From positions 1 through 64,000 of the forward strand of contig NZ_PEBS01000002.1 of NCBI RefSeq assembly GCF_002869965.1: 64,000 nucleotides of DNA, read 5' to 3'. The translations under genes and the position numbers were made by a program. Below, one piece after another: positions 52,017 through 63,690 of the stretch; position 1 is the first letter of the stretch; every line of letters begins with the position of its first letter. Below the pieces are notes generated by a model. The model saw only the letters and a program-made list of their open reading frames with translations, searched no databases and was not told the DNA's origin. This stretch comes from Janthinobacterium sp. ROICE36 (GTDB lineage: Bacteria > Pseudomonadota > Gammaproteobacteria > Burkholderiales > Burkholderiaceae_D).

Positions 52017-53972
52017 CTAGCTGTTGGGCAAAGCTGCACTATAGGACCACAGCGCTTGCGGGCGCAATAGATGCCCATTGCCAACACGGCGAGTATAACC
52101 GACGCGGTCAAAGAATTCCAAGACCTGGATCGCCCGCTTGCGGCCCAGACCGCTGGCGTCGCGGAAGGTGGCGGCACCCACGGCGCCATTACCGGGCGGT
52201 AGACCTTCATCCTGTCCGGCTTTTTCGGCCAGACTGCGCACCAGTTGCGCCAGCTCGGCCAGCGCCGCCTGGTGATAAAACAGGTCGTGCACGACCTGGC
52301 TGATCTGCCCTGCCTTGGCAAGTTTGCGCAACAGCCGGCGCGTTTCGTCCTCGGCCAGGCCGGAGTCGCGCGCCAGGTCGCGCGTCCACGGCGGATCGAA
52401 GCGCCCCTGCAGCAAGGCTGCCAGCAAGGGCTCGGCCAGCGCATGCTCCTGCGGCGTCAGTTCCACGCTGTGCGTCGGCAGATGCAGACTGGCGCCGCGC
52501 GCCAGCACCCTGCCCTGCGCCAGCAAGCCTTCGACCAGGTGGCTCCACAAGGCGTCTTCCATCTCGGCGTCGACGATGCGCTTCAGGCGCCACAGTTCCG
52601 GCCCCGCTTCATCGGGCGCGCGCGCGTGGAAGACAGCCAGGGCGGCCAACACACACTGTACCAGTGCCGCCTGGGCCGCTGGCGCCAGCAACAGGGCATC
52701 GCCACCGCGCAGGGCGATGCGCCGCGTGTCGGGCGGCAACGCCAGGGCGTCTGCCGGCAACAGCGACAGACGCACCAGCAGCGACTCGCGCAAACCCAGC
52801 GGGCTTTGCGCCAGCAGGGCCGCATAGTCGCCCTGCGCGACAAAGGCCGCCAGGGCGTCCAGCCAGGCAAGCCTGGCCGGGCTGCGGCGCTTGCGCGCGG
52901 GGCCGAACGGGTCGAGCACCATGCCGCCGCCCACCGTTTGCGTCGCCTGCGCATTGCGCACGACGAAGCGGTCGCCGGGCACGGCGTGCATGGGCGTCTC
53001 GAACACCAGTTGCACCCTGCCCGTCTGCCCCGGCGACAAAGTCTCGCCATCGACCATGACGGCGCGCGCCAGCTGGTGCGCCGCGCCCAAATGCACGTGC
53101 AGCGGCGACCAGGCTTTCAGTTGCACGCCGGCGTCGGGCAGCAGGGTCAGTTCCACATCGAGGCGCTCCGAGCATTGCGCCAGTGTCGGCGCGACGATCC
53201 AGTTGCCCCGCTCGATGCGTTCGCGGTCGATGCCGGCCAGGTTCAGCGCCAGGCGCTGGCCCGCCATGCCCGTCTCGGCCGCGCGGTTCTGCGCATGGAT
53301 GCTGCGCACGCGCGCCGGCGCGCCGCCGGGCGCCAGCTGCAGCATGTCACCCACCTGCGCGCGGCCCGCCAGCGCCGTACCGGTGACGATGGTGCCCTGC
53401 CCCGACAAGGTGAACACGCGGTCCACGCCCAGGCGAAACAAGCGCCGTTCATCGCGCTGCGGCAGGCTGCGCGACACCTGCGTCAGGTGCGCCAGCAAGG
53501 CTGCCACGCCGGCATCGTTGTCGCGGCTGGCGGCCGTGAGGAAGATGGGACTGCCCGCCAGCGGCGTGGCGGCCAGCAGCGCCTCGATCTCAAGCTCCAC
53601 CTGCGCCACGCGGGCGCCGTCGGCGCGGTCGATCTTGGTCAGCGCCACGGCGCCCCGCGCCACGCCCAGCAGCTGCAAAATGGCCAGGTGTTCGCGCGTC
53701 TGCGGCATGATGCCATCGTCGGCCGCCACCACCAGCAGGGCAAAGTCGATGCCCGTCACGCCGGACGCCATGGTGCGGATGAATTTTTCGTGGCCCGGCA
53801 CGTCGATTACGCCCAGCACCGTGCCGTCTGCCAGCGGCAGATAGGCGTAACCGAGTTCAATCGAAATGCCGCGCGCCTGCTCTTCCTTCAGGCGGTCGGT
53901 GTGCACGCCCGTCAGCGCGCGCGTGAGCGTCGTCTTGCCATGGTCGATATGGCCTGCCGTGCCGACGATCAT
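52017..53972 (-). CDS. selB: Selenocysteine-specific elongation factor SelB
   Basis: 651 residues from the ATG at 53972, overlapping the selA stop (ATGA). GTPase: P-loop [54 protein letters not shown]-Tu-like domains follow, then C-terminal winged helices that read the SECIS RNA ([25 protein letters not shown] and the terminal part). It delivers Sec-tRNA to in-frame UGA. Confidence 0.93.
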   Translation of the reverse strand: MIVGTAGHIDHGKTTLTRALTGVHTDRLKEEQARGISIELGYAYLPLADGTVLGVIDVPGHEKFIRTMASGVTGIDFALLVVAADDGIMPQTREHLAILQLLGVARGAVALTKIDRADGARVAQVELEIEALLAATPLAGSPIFLTAASRDNDAGVAALLAHLTQVSRSLPQRDERRLFRLGVDRVFTLSGQGTIVTGTALAGRAQVGDMLQLAPGGAPARVRSIHAQNRAAETGMAGQRLALNLAGIDRERIERGNWIVAPTLAQCSERLDVELTLLPDAGVQLKAWSPLHVHLGAAHQLARAVMVDGETLSPGQTGRVQLVFETPMHAVPGDRFVVRNAQATQTVGGGMVLDPFGPARKRRSPARLAWLDALAAFVAQGDYAALLAQSPLGLRESLLVRLSLLPADALALPPDTRRIALRGGDALLLAPAAQAALVQCVLAALAVFHARAPDEAGPELWRLKRIVDAEMEDALWSHLVEGLLAQGRVLARGASLHLPTHSVELTPQEHALAEPLLAALLQGRFDPPWTRDLARDSGLAEDETRRLLRKLAKAGQISQVVHDLFYHQAALAELAQLVRSLAEKAGQDEGLPPGNGAVGAATFRDASGLGRKRAIQVLEFFDRVGYTRRVGNGHLLRPQALWSYSAALPNS

Positions 53973-55378
53973 GCGCTCAACTCGTCGAGCTGTGCGATGA
54001 AGGCTGTTTCGTGCGCCGCTTCCAGGCAGCGCAAGTCCAGCCACAAGGCATCTTGCCCGATGCGCCCGATCACGGGACACGACAAGGCGCGCAGGCGCTG
54101 CTCCAGGGCGCCCAATGGATTGCTCAGGCGCGAGCCGGGGGCGCTGCAGATGGCCAGGCCAAAGCTGGGCAACTCGTCGACGGGCAAGGCGCCGCTGCCG
54201 ATCTGACTTTGCATCGCTTCGGCCGTGACCACATAAGCGGCACCGAGCACGCCCTGCAGCTGCGGCAGCAGGGTTTGCGCCTGCGCGCGCATGGCGCAAG
54301 CGGGGCGCGTCAGCAAACGCAAGGTGGTCAGGCGCTCGGCCAGCAATTCCGGCGCGCGGTACAGCTGCAGCACCGGGGCCAAAGCAGCCAAGGTCAGTTT
54401 ACCCACGCGCAGCGCGCGTTTCAATGGGTTGCGCTTGATCTTCGCGATCAGGTCGGCGCGCCCGACGATGACGCCGCATTGCGGCCCGCCCAGCAATTTA
54501 TCGCCGCTGAAGGTCACCAGGTCGGCGCCCGCTGCTATGGTTTCGCGCACCGTCGTTTCGTGCGGCAGCCCGTATTGCGCCAGATCAAGCAATGTACCGC
54601 TGCCCAGGTCCACCGCCGTCGGCACGCCGTGTTTTGCCGCCAGCGGCACCAGTTCGTCGAGTTCCACGCTTTTCGTGAAGCCCGTGATCGCGTAATTGCT
54701 GCAATGCACCTTCATCAACAGACTGGTGTGCTCATTGATGCCATTGGCGTAATCGGCCAGGTGCGTGCGGTTGGTGCTGCCCACTTCGCGCAGCACGGCG
54801 CCCGCGCGCGTCATCACGTCGGGGATGCGAAAGGCGCCGCCGATTTCCACCAGTTCCCCGCGCGAGACGATCACCTCTTTATTCTGCGCCAGGGTATTGA
54901 GCATCAGCAGCACGGCGGCCGCATTGTTGTTGACGATGGTGGCCGCTTCGGCTCCCGTCAATTCGCGCAGCAATTCCTCGACCAGGTCGTCGCGGTCGCC
55001 CCGCTTGCCCGTTTCCAGGTCGAATTCCAGGTTCATCGGCCACTGCAGCGCTTCCACCACGGCTTGCACGGCGGCGTCGGGCAGCAGTGCGCGGCCCAAA
55101 TTCGTATGCAACACGGTGCCCGTCAGGTTGAACACGGCGCGCAGCTGCGGGCGCGCTTGCGCCTGCAGGCGTTCGGCCATGTGCGCGACGATGGCGGCAA
55201 TCGAGGCCCCCTCTTCGCACACGGCTTCGGCCAGCAAGGCCGCGCGCAGTTCGGCCAGCAGCGTGCGCGCACAGGCCAGCGTCTGCACGCGGCCGTATTG
55301 CGCAATCAGGTCCAGGCAAACCGCGTCGCCCAGTATGCGATCTACCGATGGCAGGCGCACGGTTTGCCCGGTCGTCAT
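53969..55378 (-). CDS. selA: L-seryl-tRNA(Sec) selenium transferase SelA
   Basis: 469 residues from the ATG at 55378, overlapping the fdhE stop (ATGA). Pyridoxal-phosphate enzyme: the lysine in [46 protein letters not shown]. Converts seryl-tRNA(Sec) to selenocysteyl-tRNA using selenophosphate. selD, which makes selenophosphate, is not in the window. Confidence 0.93.
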   Translation of the reverse strand: MTTGQTVRLPSVDRILGDAVCLDLIAQYGRVQTLACARTLLAELRAALLAEAVCEEGASIAAIVAHMAERLQAQARPQLRAVFNLTGTVLHTNLGRALLPDAAVQAVVEALQWPMNLEFDLETGKRGDRDDLVEELLRELTGAEAATIVNNNAAAVLLMLNTLAQNKEVIVSRGELVEIGGAFRIPDVMTRAGAVLREVGSTNRTHLADYANGINEHTSLLMKVHCSNYAITGFTKSVELDELVPLAAKHGVPTAVDLGSGTLLDLAQYGLPHETTVRETIAAGADLVTFSGDKLLGGPQCGVIVGRADLIAKIKRNPLKRALRVGKLTLAALAPVLQLYRAPELLAERLTTLRLLTRPACAMRAQAQTLLPQLQGVLGAAYVVTAEAMQSQIGSGALPVDELPSFGLAICSAPGSRLSNPLGALEQRLRALSCPVIGRIGQDALWLDLRCLEAAHETAFIAQLDELSA

Positions 55379-56445
55379 GCTGGCTGTTCTTCCGCTGCGC
55401 CGTCGCTTTTTCCGAGCCACAGCAGCGGATTGCCGCTGGCGCGCTGGTAGCCCGCTTCGCCCACCAGCAGGTCGAGCATCAGGCTGGCCAGGTCGTCGGC
55501 CAGCGGTTCGACGTTGTAATCGTGTTCCTGGTTGAAGACCTTGCGGTAGGTATGGCAGTCGTCGCAGGTTTCCGCGCGCGCCACTTTTTTAGGATCATTC
55601 GCCTTGTTGGGCAATATGTCGTCCTTCGCCGTCACGGGGTCGAACGGCGCAGCCTCGGCCGCATCCAGGCCCTGGTAGGCGATCTTGCCATTCTGTTCGC
55701 AGGTCGAGCACTTCACGCGCACCATATGCCATTCGCTTTCGCAGATGCCGCAGTGCAGGTAGCGATAGCCCTGCGACTGGCCGCCGATACGGATCACGCT
55801 GGCGACAGGGTGCGAACCGCAGACGGGGCACAGAGTGCCCGTTTCCAGGTCCGGCACGCGCGCGGCGCGCAGTGCGCTAGCCGACACCGACCACAGGATT
55901 TGCAGCGCGGCCGCGACAAACGGCGCATGCATGGGATTGAGGTTGTCGCCGTTTTCATCGAGCACGGCATCGGCGCAGGCATCGAGCGCTGGCGCGTCGA
56001 GCGCGCGCAACTGGGCCAGCACCTGCGTCAGGCCGCCCGATAATGCCGGCTGACTGGCCGCCGTGGCCGCCAGTTCATCGAGCAGGCTGGCAAAGATGTC
56101 GCGCCAGACGGGCGGACGGGCGCCGCTGACGGGCAGCACGGGCATGCGGTGCTGGATGGCGCGGCGCAGCGCGTCGGGGTCGGCGGCAGGCACGGCGCCG
56201 GGTGCCAGTTTCCCCACCACGGCGGCCTGCGCATCGGCCAGCGCGGCCATCAGCACCAGGTAGCCCTGCATGCCCGCATCGACGGGGATGCCCTTGATCT
56301 TGCCTTGCGCCAATTCGCGCAAGCGCAAGGCGCGCGCCTTGAACAGGCTGTCAGGCTGCGCCAGCAGCAGGCGCGGAATCGCGTTGTGGTCCAGGCCTTC
56401 GATTTCGCCTGGCTGAAGAATGCGTTGTACCAATGGAGTTCCCAT
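55375..56445 (-). CDS. fdhE: Formate dehydrogenase accessory protein FdhE
   Basis: 356 residues from the ATG at 56445. Four zinc-binding CxxC pairs (TLCPVCGS, LHCGICES, VKCSTCEQ, ETCDDCHT) make up the rubredoxin-like fold. FdhE helps assemble the membrane formate dehydrogenase. It is followed by selA with ATGA overlap. Confidence 0.9.
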   Translation of the reverse strand: MGTPLVQRILQPGEIEGLDHNAIPRLLLAQPDSLFKARALRLRELAQGKIKGIPVDAGMQGYLVLMAALADAQAAVVGKLAPGAVPAADPDALRRAIQHRMPVLPVSGARPPVWRDIFASLLDELAATAASQPALSGGLTQVLAQLRALDAPALDACADAVLDENGDNLNPMHAPFVAAALQILWSVSASALRAARVPDLETGTLCPVCGSHPVASVIRIGGQSQGYRYLHCGICESEWHMVRVKCSTCEQNGKIAYQGLDAAEAAPFDPVTAKDDILPNKANDPKKVARAETCDDCHTYRKVFNQEHDYNVEPLADDLASLMLDLLVGEAGYQRASGNPLLWLGKSDGAAEEQPA

Positions 56446-56506
56446 CAAAAAGGGGATGTAAAAGTATTTTAATCGATACAGTCATTGCAAGCCGAAAAGG
56501 AAAACC

Positions 56507-56540
56507 GGGGTCAGTCCCTTCGGGTCTGACCCCGGCATTT
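56507..56540. repeat. Palindromic repeat, copy 2 (between fdhE and the gamma subunit gene)
   Basis: GGGGTCAGTCCC-TTC-GGGTCTGACCCC (one mismatch between the arms) followed by GGCATTT, as in the copy at 24011-24045. Confidence 0.75.
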
Positions 56541-56565
56541 AGTGCACAGGTAAATCGAAAATAAA

Positions 56566-57237
56566 TTACCTCTTCGTATTGCGAATGACCGCCTCAAACC
56601 ACTTCGCATGGTGCTTGCGCGCCCATCCATAGGTGACGGTGCCGCGCACCATGGCACCGATCGAGCCCTTGACCCAGATCGCCGCGTAGATGTGCACGAT
56701 GATGGCGCAGATGATGGCAAAAGCACAACCGGCGTGCAACAAGGCGGCAAAACGCACCACGTCGATCGGGAAGTAGAACGCGAAATACGCGCGCCAGATC
56801 ACGATGCCCGACAACAACAATCCCAGCATGCAAGCGAGCAGGACAAAAAACAGGATCTTCTGGCCGGCATTGTATTTACCGATCTTGGGCAGCTTGTCTT
56901 CGCGGTTGTTGAGCACGTCGTCCATCTGTTTCAGCCACTGCTTGTCGCCGTCCTCGAACTGGTTGTGGCGCCAGAAGCGCAGCACCAGGATCGCGAACGA
57001 GACAAACATCACCAGGCCGGCAAACGGATGCAAAATGCGCGTCCATTGCCCGCCGCCGAACAGGTTCGCCAGCCAGGCCATCGAGGGATGGAACATGGCC
57101 AGGCCGGACAGGGCCAGCATGACGAAAGTGATGGCCGTGATCCAGTGATTCGTGCGCTCGTTCGGGTCGTAGCGCTGGATCAGCGGGTTGCCATCCTTGT
57201 CGTACCGTTTTCCATCATGCAGGTCATTGTGGCTCAT
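56566..57237 (-). CDS. fdnI: Formate dehydrogenase gamma subunit (cytochrome b556)
   Basis: 223 residues. Four membrane helices; the first part has [20 protein letters not shown] with the haem-binding His, and later [21 protein letters not shown] and [26 protein letters not shown] supply the other ligands. It takes electrons from the beta subunit to quinone. Overlaps fdnH by 14 bp. Confidence 0.9.
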   Translation of the reverse strand: MSHNDLHDGKRYDKDGNPLIQRYDPNERTNHWITAITFVMLALSGLAMFHPSMAWLANLFGGGQWTRILHPFAGLVMFVSFAILVLRFWRHNQFEDGDKQWLKQMDDVLNNREDKLPKIGKYNAGQKILFFVLLACMLGLLLSGIVIWRAYFAFYFPIDVVRFAALLHAGCAFAIICAIIVHIYAAIWVKGSIGAMVRGTVTYGWARKHHAKWFEAVIRNTKR

Positions 57238-58147
57238 GATGTTCCTCCCGGAGGCGCCCGGCCTCTTCCAGCGCTTCGCGCTCTTCGTCCTTGCTCACTT
57301 CGTTCGGACCGACCCGCGTGTAATGGAAGAAGCCTGCCAGCGCCGTGGCAGCCATGCCGGCCACTGCCAGCGGCTTGGACCAGCCCTTCCAGAAGCCCAC
57401 CATCGGGCTGATGCGCGGGCGTTCCGGCAAGTTCGAATACAGCTTCGGCTTGTCGGCATGGTGCAGCACGTACATCACGTGCGTACCGCCCACGCCCAGC
57501 GGATCGTACAGGCCCGCGTTCTCGAAACCGCGCGATTTCAGGTCGACGATGCGCTCTTCCGCATGCAGCTTCATGTCTTCCTTGGTGCCGAAAACGATGG
57601 CGCCCGTCGGGCAGGTTTTCACGCAGGCCGGTTCCTGGCCCACGGCCACGCGGTCCGAGCAGAGCGTGCACTTGTAGGCGCGGTCGTCCTTTTTCGAAAT
57701 GCGGGGCACGTCGAAAGGACAGCCGGCTACGCAATAGCCGCAGCCGATGCAGTTTTCCTGGTGGAAATCGACGATGCCGTTCGTGTATTGCACGATGGCG
57801 CCCGGCGCCGGACAGGCTTTCAAACAGCCCGGATCCTCGCAGTGCATGCAGCCGTCCTTGCGAATCAGCCACTCGAGGTTGCCGTCATTGTCTTCGTGTT
57901 CGGCAAAACGCATCACCGTCCACGATTGCGGCGTCAGGTCCGTGGGATTGTCATAGGTGCCATGGTTTTCGCCGACTTCATCGCGCAAGTCGTTCCATTC
58001 CATGCACGCCGTCTGGCAAGCCTTGCAGCCGATGCATTTCGACACATCGATCAGCTTGGCCACGGTGCCCGTTACCGGGCTGCGCGCCTGCGGCGGCGTC
58101 ACCGTGGTCGCCGACAGGCGCCGGATATCTAAGGATTGCAGTGCCAT
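57224..58147 (-). CDS. fdnH: Formate dehydrogenase beta subunit (four 4Fe-4S clusters)
   Basis: 307 residues. Four 4Fe-4S motifs: [63 protein letters not shown]. One C-terminal membrane helix ([18 protein letters not shown]) anchors it. Electron carrier between FdnG and FdnI. Confidence 0.92.
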   Translation of the reverse strand: MALQSLDIRRLSATTVTPPQARSPVTGTVAKLIDVSKCIGCKACQTACMEWNDLRDEVGENHGTYDNPTDLTPQSWTVMRFAEHEDNDGNLEWLIRKDGCMHCEDPGCLKACPAPGAIVQYTNGIVDFHQENCIGCGYCVAGCPFDVPRISKKDDRAYKCTLCSDRVAVGQEPACVKTCPTGAIVFGTKEDMKLHAEERIVDLKSRGFENAGLYDPLGVGGTHVMYVLHHADKPKLYSNLPERPRISPMVGFWKGWSKPLAVAGMAATALAGFFHYTRVGPNEVSKDEEREALEEAGRLREEHHEPQ

Positions 58148-58160
58148 TATCGAGCTCCCA

Positions 58161-61100
58161 TCATGCTTTTTCCACCTTCACGAGGAAGGACTTGAATTCC
58201 GGCGTTTGCGAATTCGCATCCCCTACGCCTGGCGTCAGGGTATTAATCAGATACCCCGGCTTGGCCACGCCCGTAAAGCCCCAGTGCAGCGGCAGGCCCA
58301 CGGTATGCACCGGCTTGCCCTCGATCATCAAAGCCTTGATGCGCTTGGTGACCACGGCCTTGGCGATGATATGCCCCCGTTTGGAACTGACGCGCACCCG
58401 GCCACCGGCAACGACGCCGATGCTCTTGGCCAGCTCTTCGCCGATTTCGACGAATTGCTCCGGCTGGATAATGGCATTCAGGCGTGCATGCTTGGTCCAG
58501 TAATGGAAATGCTCGGTCAGGCGATAACTGGTCGCCACATGCGGATATTGCTCATGCGTGCCGAACATTTTCCGGTCGTCAGCGAACACGCGCGCGGCCG
58601 GATTGCTGGTCGCCTGCGGGTTTTTCGGATGCATGGGGTTGTAGCCGAGCGGATTTTCGAACGGCTCGTAATGCTCGGGGAACGGACCTTCGGCCATGGC
58701 GCCGCGCGCAAAGAAGCGCGCCACGCCCTCGCCCAGCATGATGAACGGACCCATGCCATTTTCCGGTGGTTCGTCAACCTTGAAGTCGGGAATGTCGGCC
58801 CCGCTCCAGTGCGTGCCATTCCACTCGATCAGCTTGCGTGTCGGATCGAAAGGCTTGCCCTTCAAGTCGCACGAAGCGCGGTTGTACAGCACGCGGCGGT
58901 TGGCCGGCCATGCCCAGGCCCAGCCCAAGGTCTGGCCGATGCCCGTCGGATCGCTATTGTCGCGCCGTCCCATCTGGTTGCCCGCCTGCGTCCAGCTGCC
59001 GGTGAAGATCCAGCAACCGCTGGTGGTGGTACCATCGTCGCGCAATTGCGCAAACGAGGCCAGTTGCTCACCCTTTTTCACCAGCAACTTGGTGGGATCT
59101 TTCGGATCGTACAAGTCCGCCAGTGCCTTGCCGTTGTATTCCCGTGCGATCTCTTCCGGTTGCGGACTATGCGGCTGCGCATAATTCCACGTCAGGTTGA
59201 GAATCGGCTCGGGGAACTTGCCGCCCTCTTTCTGGTACAAGCTGCGCATGCGCAAGAACAGGCCCGCCATGATCTCCAGGTCGCTGCGCGCCTGGCCCGG
59301 TGGTTCGGCCGCCTGCCAGTGCCATTGCAAGACGCGCGAAGAGCTCACCAGCGAACCGCGTTCTTCGGCGAAGCAGCTGGTCGGCAAGCGGAACACTTCC
59401 GTCATGATCTTGGTGGGATCGACTTCATGGTATTGCCCGTGCGGCTTCCAGAATTCGCCCGTTTCCACGGCCAGCGGGTCCATGATGACGAGGAACTTCA
59501 GCTTGGCTAGCGCTTCCGTGACCTTCTGCTTGTTTGGTGCTGAGGCCAGCACATTGAAGCCCTGACAGATATAACCCGCCATCTTGCCTTGGTGCATGTT
59601 CTCGATGGCTTGCATCAAGTCATACGGCTTGTCGAGTTTCGGCAGGTAGTCGAACGCGTAATTGTTCTCGGCCGTGGCGAAATCACCCCACCACGTCTTC
59701 ATGAAGCTGACGTGGAACTTGCGGTAATTGCTCCAGTAGCTGAGCTGGTTCGGCCGCAACGGCTTGGTGGCGCGCGCGGCAATGTAGGCATCGAAATCCT
59801 GCTCGCCTTCATTCGGCAGTGTCATGTAACCTGGCAACAGGTTCGACATCAGGCCCAGATCGGTCAAGCCCTGGATGTTAGAGTGGCCGCGCAAGGCGTT
59901 CATGCCGCCGCCCGCGATGCCCATATTGCCCAGCAGCAGCTGCACCATGGCGCCCGTGCGGATGGTTTGCGAGCCCGTCGAGTGGTGCGTCCAACCCAGC
60001 GCATACAAGATGGTGCCGGCGCGTCCCGGCACGGCGGTCGAAGCCAATGCTTCCGCCACCTTGTGGAATTTGTCAGGCGACACGCCGCACGTACGCTCGA
60101 CCATTTCGGTCGTGTAACGTGCGTAGTGCTTCTTCATCATCTGGTAGACGCAGCGCGGGTGCTCCAGGGTCGGGTCGACCTTGGCATAACCATCGTCGCC
60201 GATCTCGTAATCCCAGGTGGCCTTGTTGGTGTACTTGTTCTTTTCCTTGTCGAAACCCGAGAACAGGCCGTCCTCGAACGCATAGTCTTCGCGCACGATG
60301 AAAGGCATGTCCGTGTAGTTGCGCACGTACTCATGCTGGATCTTGTCGTTCGTCAGCAGATAATTGATGATCGCGCCGAGGAAGACGATGTCCGTGCCGG
60401 TACGCGTGGCGCAGTAGTAATCTGCCACGGATGCGGTACGGGTAAAACGCGGATCGACAACGATCAGCTTGGCCTTGTTATGCGCCTTCGCTTCCGTGAC
60501 CCACTTGAATCCGCAAGGATGTGCTTCTGCTGCATTGCCGCCCATGACCAGGATCACGTCGGCATTCTTGATATCGACCCAATGATTCGTCATCGCGCCA
60601 CGGCCAAACGTCGGGGCAAGACCTGCCACCGTCGGTCCGTGTCATACACGCGCCTGATTATCAAAGGTCAGCATCCCCATGCTGCGCACTGTCTTGTGGG
60701 TCAGGTAACCGACCTCGTTGCTGCCGGCGGACGCGGCCAGCATGCCGGTGGAGAGCCAGCGGTTGACGGTCTTGCCGTCGGCATTCTTTTCGATCAGGTT
60801 GGCATCGCGGTCATCCTTCATCAGGCGCGCGATCTTGTCGAGCGCAACATCCCAGGAGATTGCTTGCCATTGCGTGCCGCCCGGTGCGCGGTATTCGGGC
60901 ACTTTCAGGCGGTTCGGGCTGTGGATGAAGTCGACCAGACTGGCGCCCTTCGGGCACAGGGTGCCGCGGTTCACCGGGTGATCGGCATCGCCTTCCACGT
61001 GGATGATGCTGGAGACGGCATTTTTCGCGCCGTCGCCCAGTCCATACAGCAGGACGCCACATCCTACCGAACAGTAAGGACAGGTATTGCGTGTCTCGGT

Positions 61101-61232
61101 CGTGCGAGACAGCTTGTATTGCCGCACTTCCGCCATCGCCTGGCCCGGTGCGAAACCGAGCAGGGCGAGGCTGGAACCAGCAATGGTCGCGCCAGTTACC
61201 CGAAGGAACTGGCGCCTGGACATCTGAACCAT
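58161..61232 (-). CDS. fdnG: Formate dehydrogenase alpha subunit, selenoprotein
   Basis: 1023 residues if the in-frame TGA at 60644-60642 is read as selenocysteine (residue ~197). Start ATG at 61232 (AGAGG upstream), Tat signal [10 protein letters not shown]. 4Fe-4S site CPYCSVGC. The Sec lies in [23 protein letters not shown], where formate dehydrogenases have Sec or Cys. Molybdopterin domains follow. E. coli FdnG has 1015 residues. It oxidises formate in the periplasm. Without recoding, the gene would look like two fragments, 60642-61232 and 58161-60629. Confidence 0.95.
60608..60644 (-). promoter_or_regulatory. SECIS-like element after the Sec codon
   Basis: The stem GGCA-loop GGTCT-TGCC (60627-60615) starts 17 bases after the TGA. 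The apical GGTCT at the same distance is found in the E. coli fdhF and fdnG SECIS elements. Confidence 0.8.
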
Positions 61233-61454
61233 ATTCAGGCCTCTATGATGTGAGTAAATAAAAAGTCATACAACGTCGTGATGGTGTCATTCACCAAGAT
61301 ATAAGCACCATGCCTGTGCTGTATGAAAGTATTCTACCCCTCAATCCCAGACAAGGCTTGGTACACCGGGGAAAATTGCACATAGTCAACATTATTGATC
61401 GGTAGCGAACAATTCCTCCAAACAATGCCAGCCTGCCCGGCGCAGCTGTCCCCA
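61233..61454. other. Upstream region of the formate dehydrogenase operon
   Basis: No gene. It should hold the fdn promoter. TTGCA-CATA-GTCAA at 61376-61389 resembles an FNR site with two mismatches; weak support only. Confidence 0.35.
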
Positions 61455-61480
61455 TGAAAAAACCCGCTCGAAAGCGGGTT
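61455..61480 (-). terminator. Intrinsic terminator after the TonB receptor
   Basis: AACCCGCT-CGAA-AGCGGGTT hairpin followed on the minus strand by a T-run, 20 bp past the receptor stop. Confidence 0.8.
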
Positions 61481-61498
61481 GTATGGGAGTGGGGAAAA

Positions 61499-63649
61499 TT
61501 ACAGGCTGTAGCGCAAGGTCAGCGCCACGTTGCGCGGCGCGCCCGGCAAGCTCAGATTCGGGCTGGAACCGTGGCCCGAGACGATGTAGCGCGTGTCGCC
61601 GATATTGTTGACGTTCAACTGCACTTCATAGCGGCCCGTGCGGTACGCAGCCATGGCGTCGGCCGTCACGTAGCCGGGCAAGACCACCGTGTTGCCCGGA
61701 TTGGCGAAACGGCTGCCGACGGCGTTTGCGCCGCCGCCCACGGTGAAGCCGTGGCCCAGGTCTTTCGTCAGCCACAGGTTGGCCGTGTTGCGCGCCGTCA
61801 AGGTGGCGCGCTTGCCCTTGATGGCGACGGCACTGGCCGTCGTCGTGCCCGGTACGTTGACGCTCTTGTCGACGGCGATGGAATCGGTGATCGTGGCGTC
61901 CAGGTAAGCATAGCCGGCCATCATTTTCCAGCCATCGTGCAAGTCCGCATTGAAGGTCAGCTCCAGGCCGTCCGTGCGCTGCGTGCCGACGGGCACGATG
62001 CGGTTCGTGATCGGGTCGCTGCTCTTGATATTGTCGCGCTCCAGGCGGAACAGCGACACGGTGGCATTCGCGCGGCCGCCCCACAAATCATACTTGGCGC
62101 CCACTTCCGTGTTGCGCGTGGTTTCCGGCGCCAGGTCGGCGTTATTCGCGGCCAGGGCGAAGTTCTCGCCGCTGGGCTGGAACGAACGGCTCCACGACGC
62201 GTAGTACGATTGCACGGCGCTCGGTTGCCAGACGAGGCCGGCGCGGGGGCTGAACGCCGAATCCGTGCGCGACAGGTCTGCCGTCGTCACGCCAAGCGCA
62301 TTGGCCAGGCGCGATTGCTGCTTGTAGCGGTCATAGCGCAAGCCGGCCAGCGCCTTCCACTCGTCGCTGAAAGCGATGGCATCCTGCACGTAGGCGGCGG
62401 CCGTATCGTAGGTGCCGAACGTATCGCTGCGCGCGCCCAGCTTGCTGCGGTCGACCTGCGGCAGGACGGGATTGAAGATCGACACGTTCGTCGCCACCAC
62501 GGTCGAAGCCCAGCTGTTGGCATCCTTGTTTTGCTTGCCGAACTCGGCACCATACAGCACTTCGTGGCGCAGGCTGCCGGTGACCAGTTTTTGCGTCAGT
62601 TCCGTCTGGTTGAACCAGCCGCTTTCATCGCGGTTCAGCTTGGTGTGGCCCAGGCTCATCGTGCCCTTGACTTCGTTGACGTTGCCGGAAATATTCGTGT
62701 TGTTGCGGTCCAGGTGGTAATCGTAATAGCGGAAGGCATTGCGCAGTGACAAGCTATCGCTGAACTTGTGCGTCAGGGTGGCGGCCGTGGAGACCACGCG
62801 CGACTGGCTGAAGTCCGCATCGCGGGCGTTGGCGGCGCCGTAGTAAGTGCCCGCATCGACAGCCACAGGGCGGCCCTGGTAGGACGGGATGCCGAAGTCC
62901 GTCAGACGGCGGTCTTCCAGGTAGTCGCCCTGCAGCAGCAGCTTGGTCGCGCCAGAGAGGCGGATGGCCACCGATGGCGCCAGCGCCGTGCGGTTGATGA
63001 ACTGCTGCTCGCGGTAGCTGTCGGACAATTCACGCCCACCCGTGACACGCCAGTCCACCGTCTCGCCCACTCTGCCCACGTCGACTTCGCCGCGGCGCCC
63101 TTTTGTATTCGTCAAGCTCAGGGCCACGTCCGTGATATCCACACCCGGCTTCTTGGTGATGCGGTTCACCAGGCCACCCGAGGAACCGCGGCCGTACAGC
63201 ACGGCGGCCGGACCCTTGATCACTTCCAGCCGCTCCACGTTCGACAGGTCGCGGAAATACAGGGCGTCGTCGCGGAAGCCGTCGACAAATTGATCGCCGA
63301 TGGCCGTGAAGCCGCGGATGAACACCTGGTCGCGCTGGCCGTCGCCCGTGGACAAGCCCACGCCGGGGATGTTCTTCATGATGTCCTGGATCGACATGGC
63401 GTGCTGATCCTTGATGACGGCGGCCGGCACCACGTTGATACTCTGCGGTACATCGCGCAGGGCCATTTCCGTCTTGGTGCCGCTGGCGGAAGTGGCGGCG
63501 ACATAGCCATCCTTGTCCTTCGATGCCGTCACGGTGACGGCGGGCAAGCTTTCCTGCGCCCAGGCCGCCAATGGCACGGCGCCGAAGGTCAAGGCGCCCA
63601 GTACGGCGAGAGTGATCGGTTTACATCCTGGCTTGCGCTGTTGCTGCAT
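61499..63649 (-). CDS. TonB-dependent siderophore receptor
   Basis: 716 residues. Signal peptide (LAVLGALTFGAVPLAAWAQE), TonB box-like LPAVTVTASK, plug domain (ALRDVPQSINVVPAAVIKDQHAMSIQDIMKNIPGV, FIRGF, VLYGRGSSGG), then a 22-strand-type barrel ending in LTLRYSL. Plug phrases are those of catecholate or ferrichrome-type receptors. A Fur box ~30 bp upstream supports iron uptake. Ligand not predictable. Confidence 0.9.
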   Translation of the reverse strand: MQQQRKPGCKPITLAVLGALTFGAVPLAAWAQESLPAVTVTASKDKDGYVAATSASGTKTEMALRDVPQSINVVPAAVIKDQHAMSIQDIMKNIPGVGLSTGDGQRDQVFIRGFTAIGDQFVDGFRDDALYFRDLSNVERLEVIKGPAAVLYGRGSSGGLVNRITKKPGVDITDVALSLTNTKGRRGEVDVGRVGETVDWRVTGGRELSDSYREQQFINRTALAPSVAIRLSGATKLLLQGDYLEDRRLTDFGIPSYQGRPVAVDAGTYYGAANARDADFSQSRVVSTAATLTHKFSDSLSLRNAFRYYDYHLDRNNTNISGNVNEVKGTMSLGHTKLNRDESGWFNQTELTQKLVTGSLRHEVLYGAEFGKQNKDANSWASTVVATNVSIFNPVLPQVDRSKLGARSDTFGTYDTAAAYVQDAIAFSDEWKALAGLRYDRYKQQSRLANALGVTTADLSRTDSAFSPRAGLVWQPSAVQSYYASWSRSFQPSGENFALAANNADLAPETTRNTEVGAKYDLWGGRANATVSLFRLERDNIKSSDPITNRIVPVGTQRTDGLELTFNADLHDGWKMMAGYAYLDATITDSIAVDKSVNVPGTTTASAVAIKGKRATLTARNTANLWLTKDLGHGFTVGGGANAVGSRFANPGNTVVLPGYVTADAMAAYRTGRYEVQLNVNNIGDTRYIVSGHGSSPNLSLPGAPRNVALTLRYSL

Positions 63650-63677
63650 ACAATTCCCTGGTCGAAGTTTTAATACG

Positions 63678-63690
63678 AATCATTATCATT
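63678..63690. promoter_or_regulatory. Fur box upstream of the TonB receptor
   Basis: AATCATTATCATT, ~30 bp before the receptor start; on the minus strand AATGATAATGATT. Matches the Fur hexamer pattern. Confidence 0.65.

Noticed and set aside
58161..61232. Formate dehydrogenase alpha as a frameshifted pseudogene in two pieces
   Set aside because: The break is a single in-frame TGA in the Sec context with SECIS-like hairpin and selA, selB and tRNA-Sec next to it.
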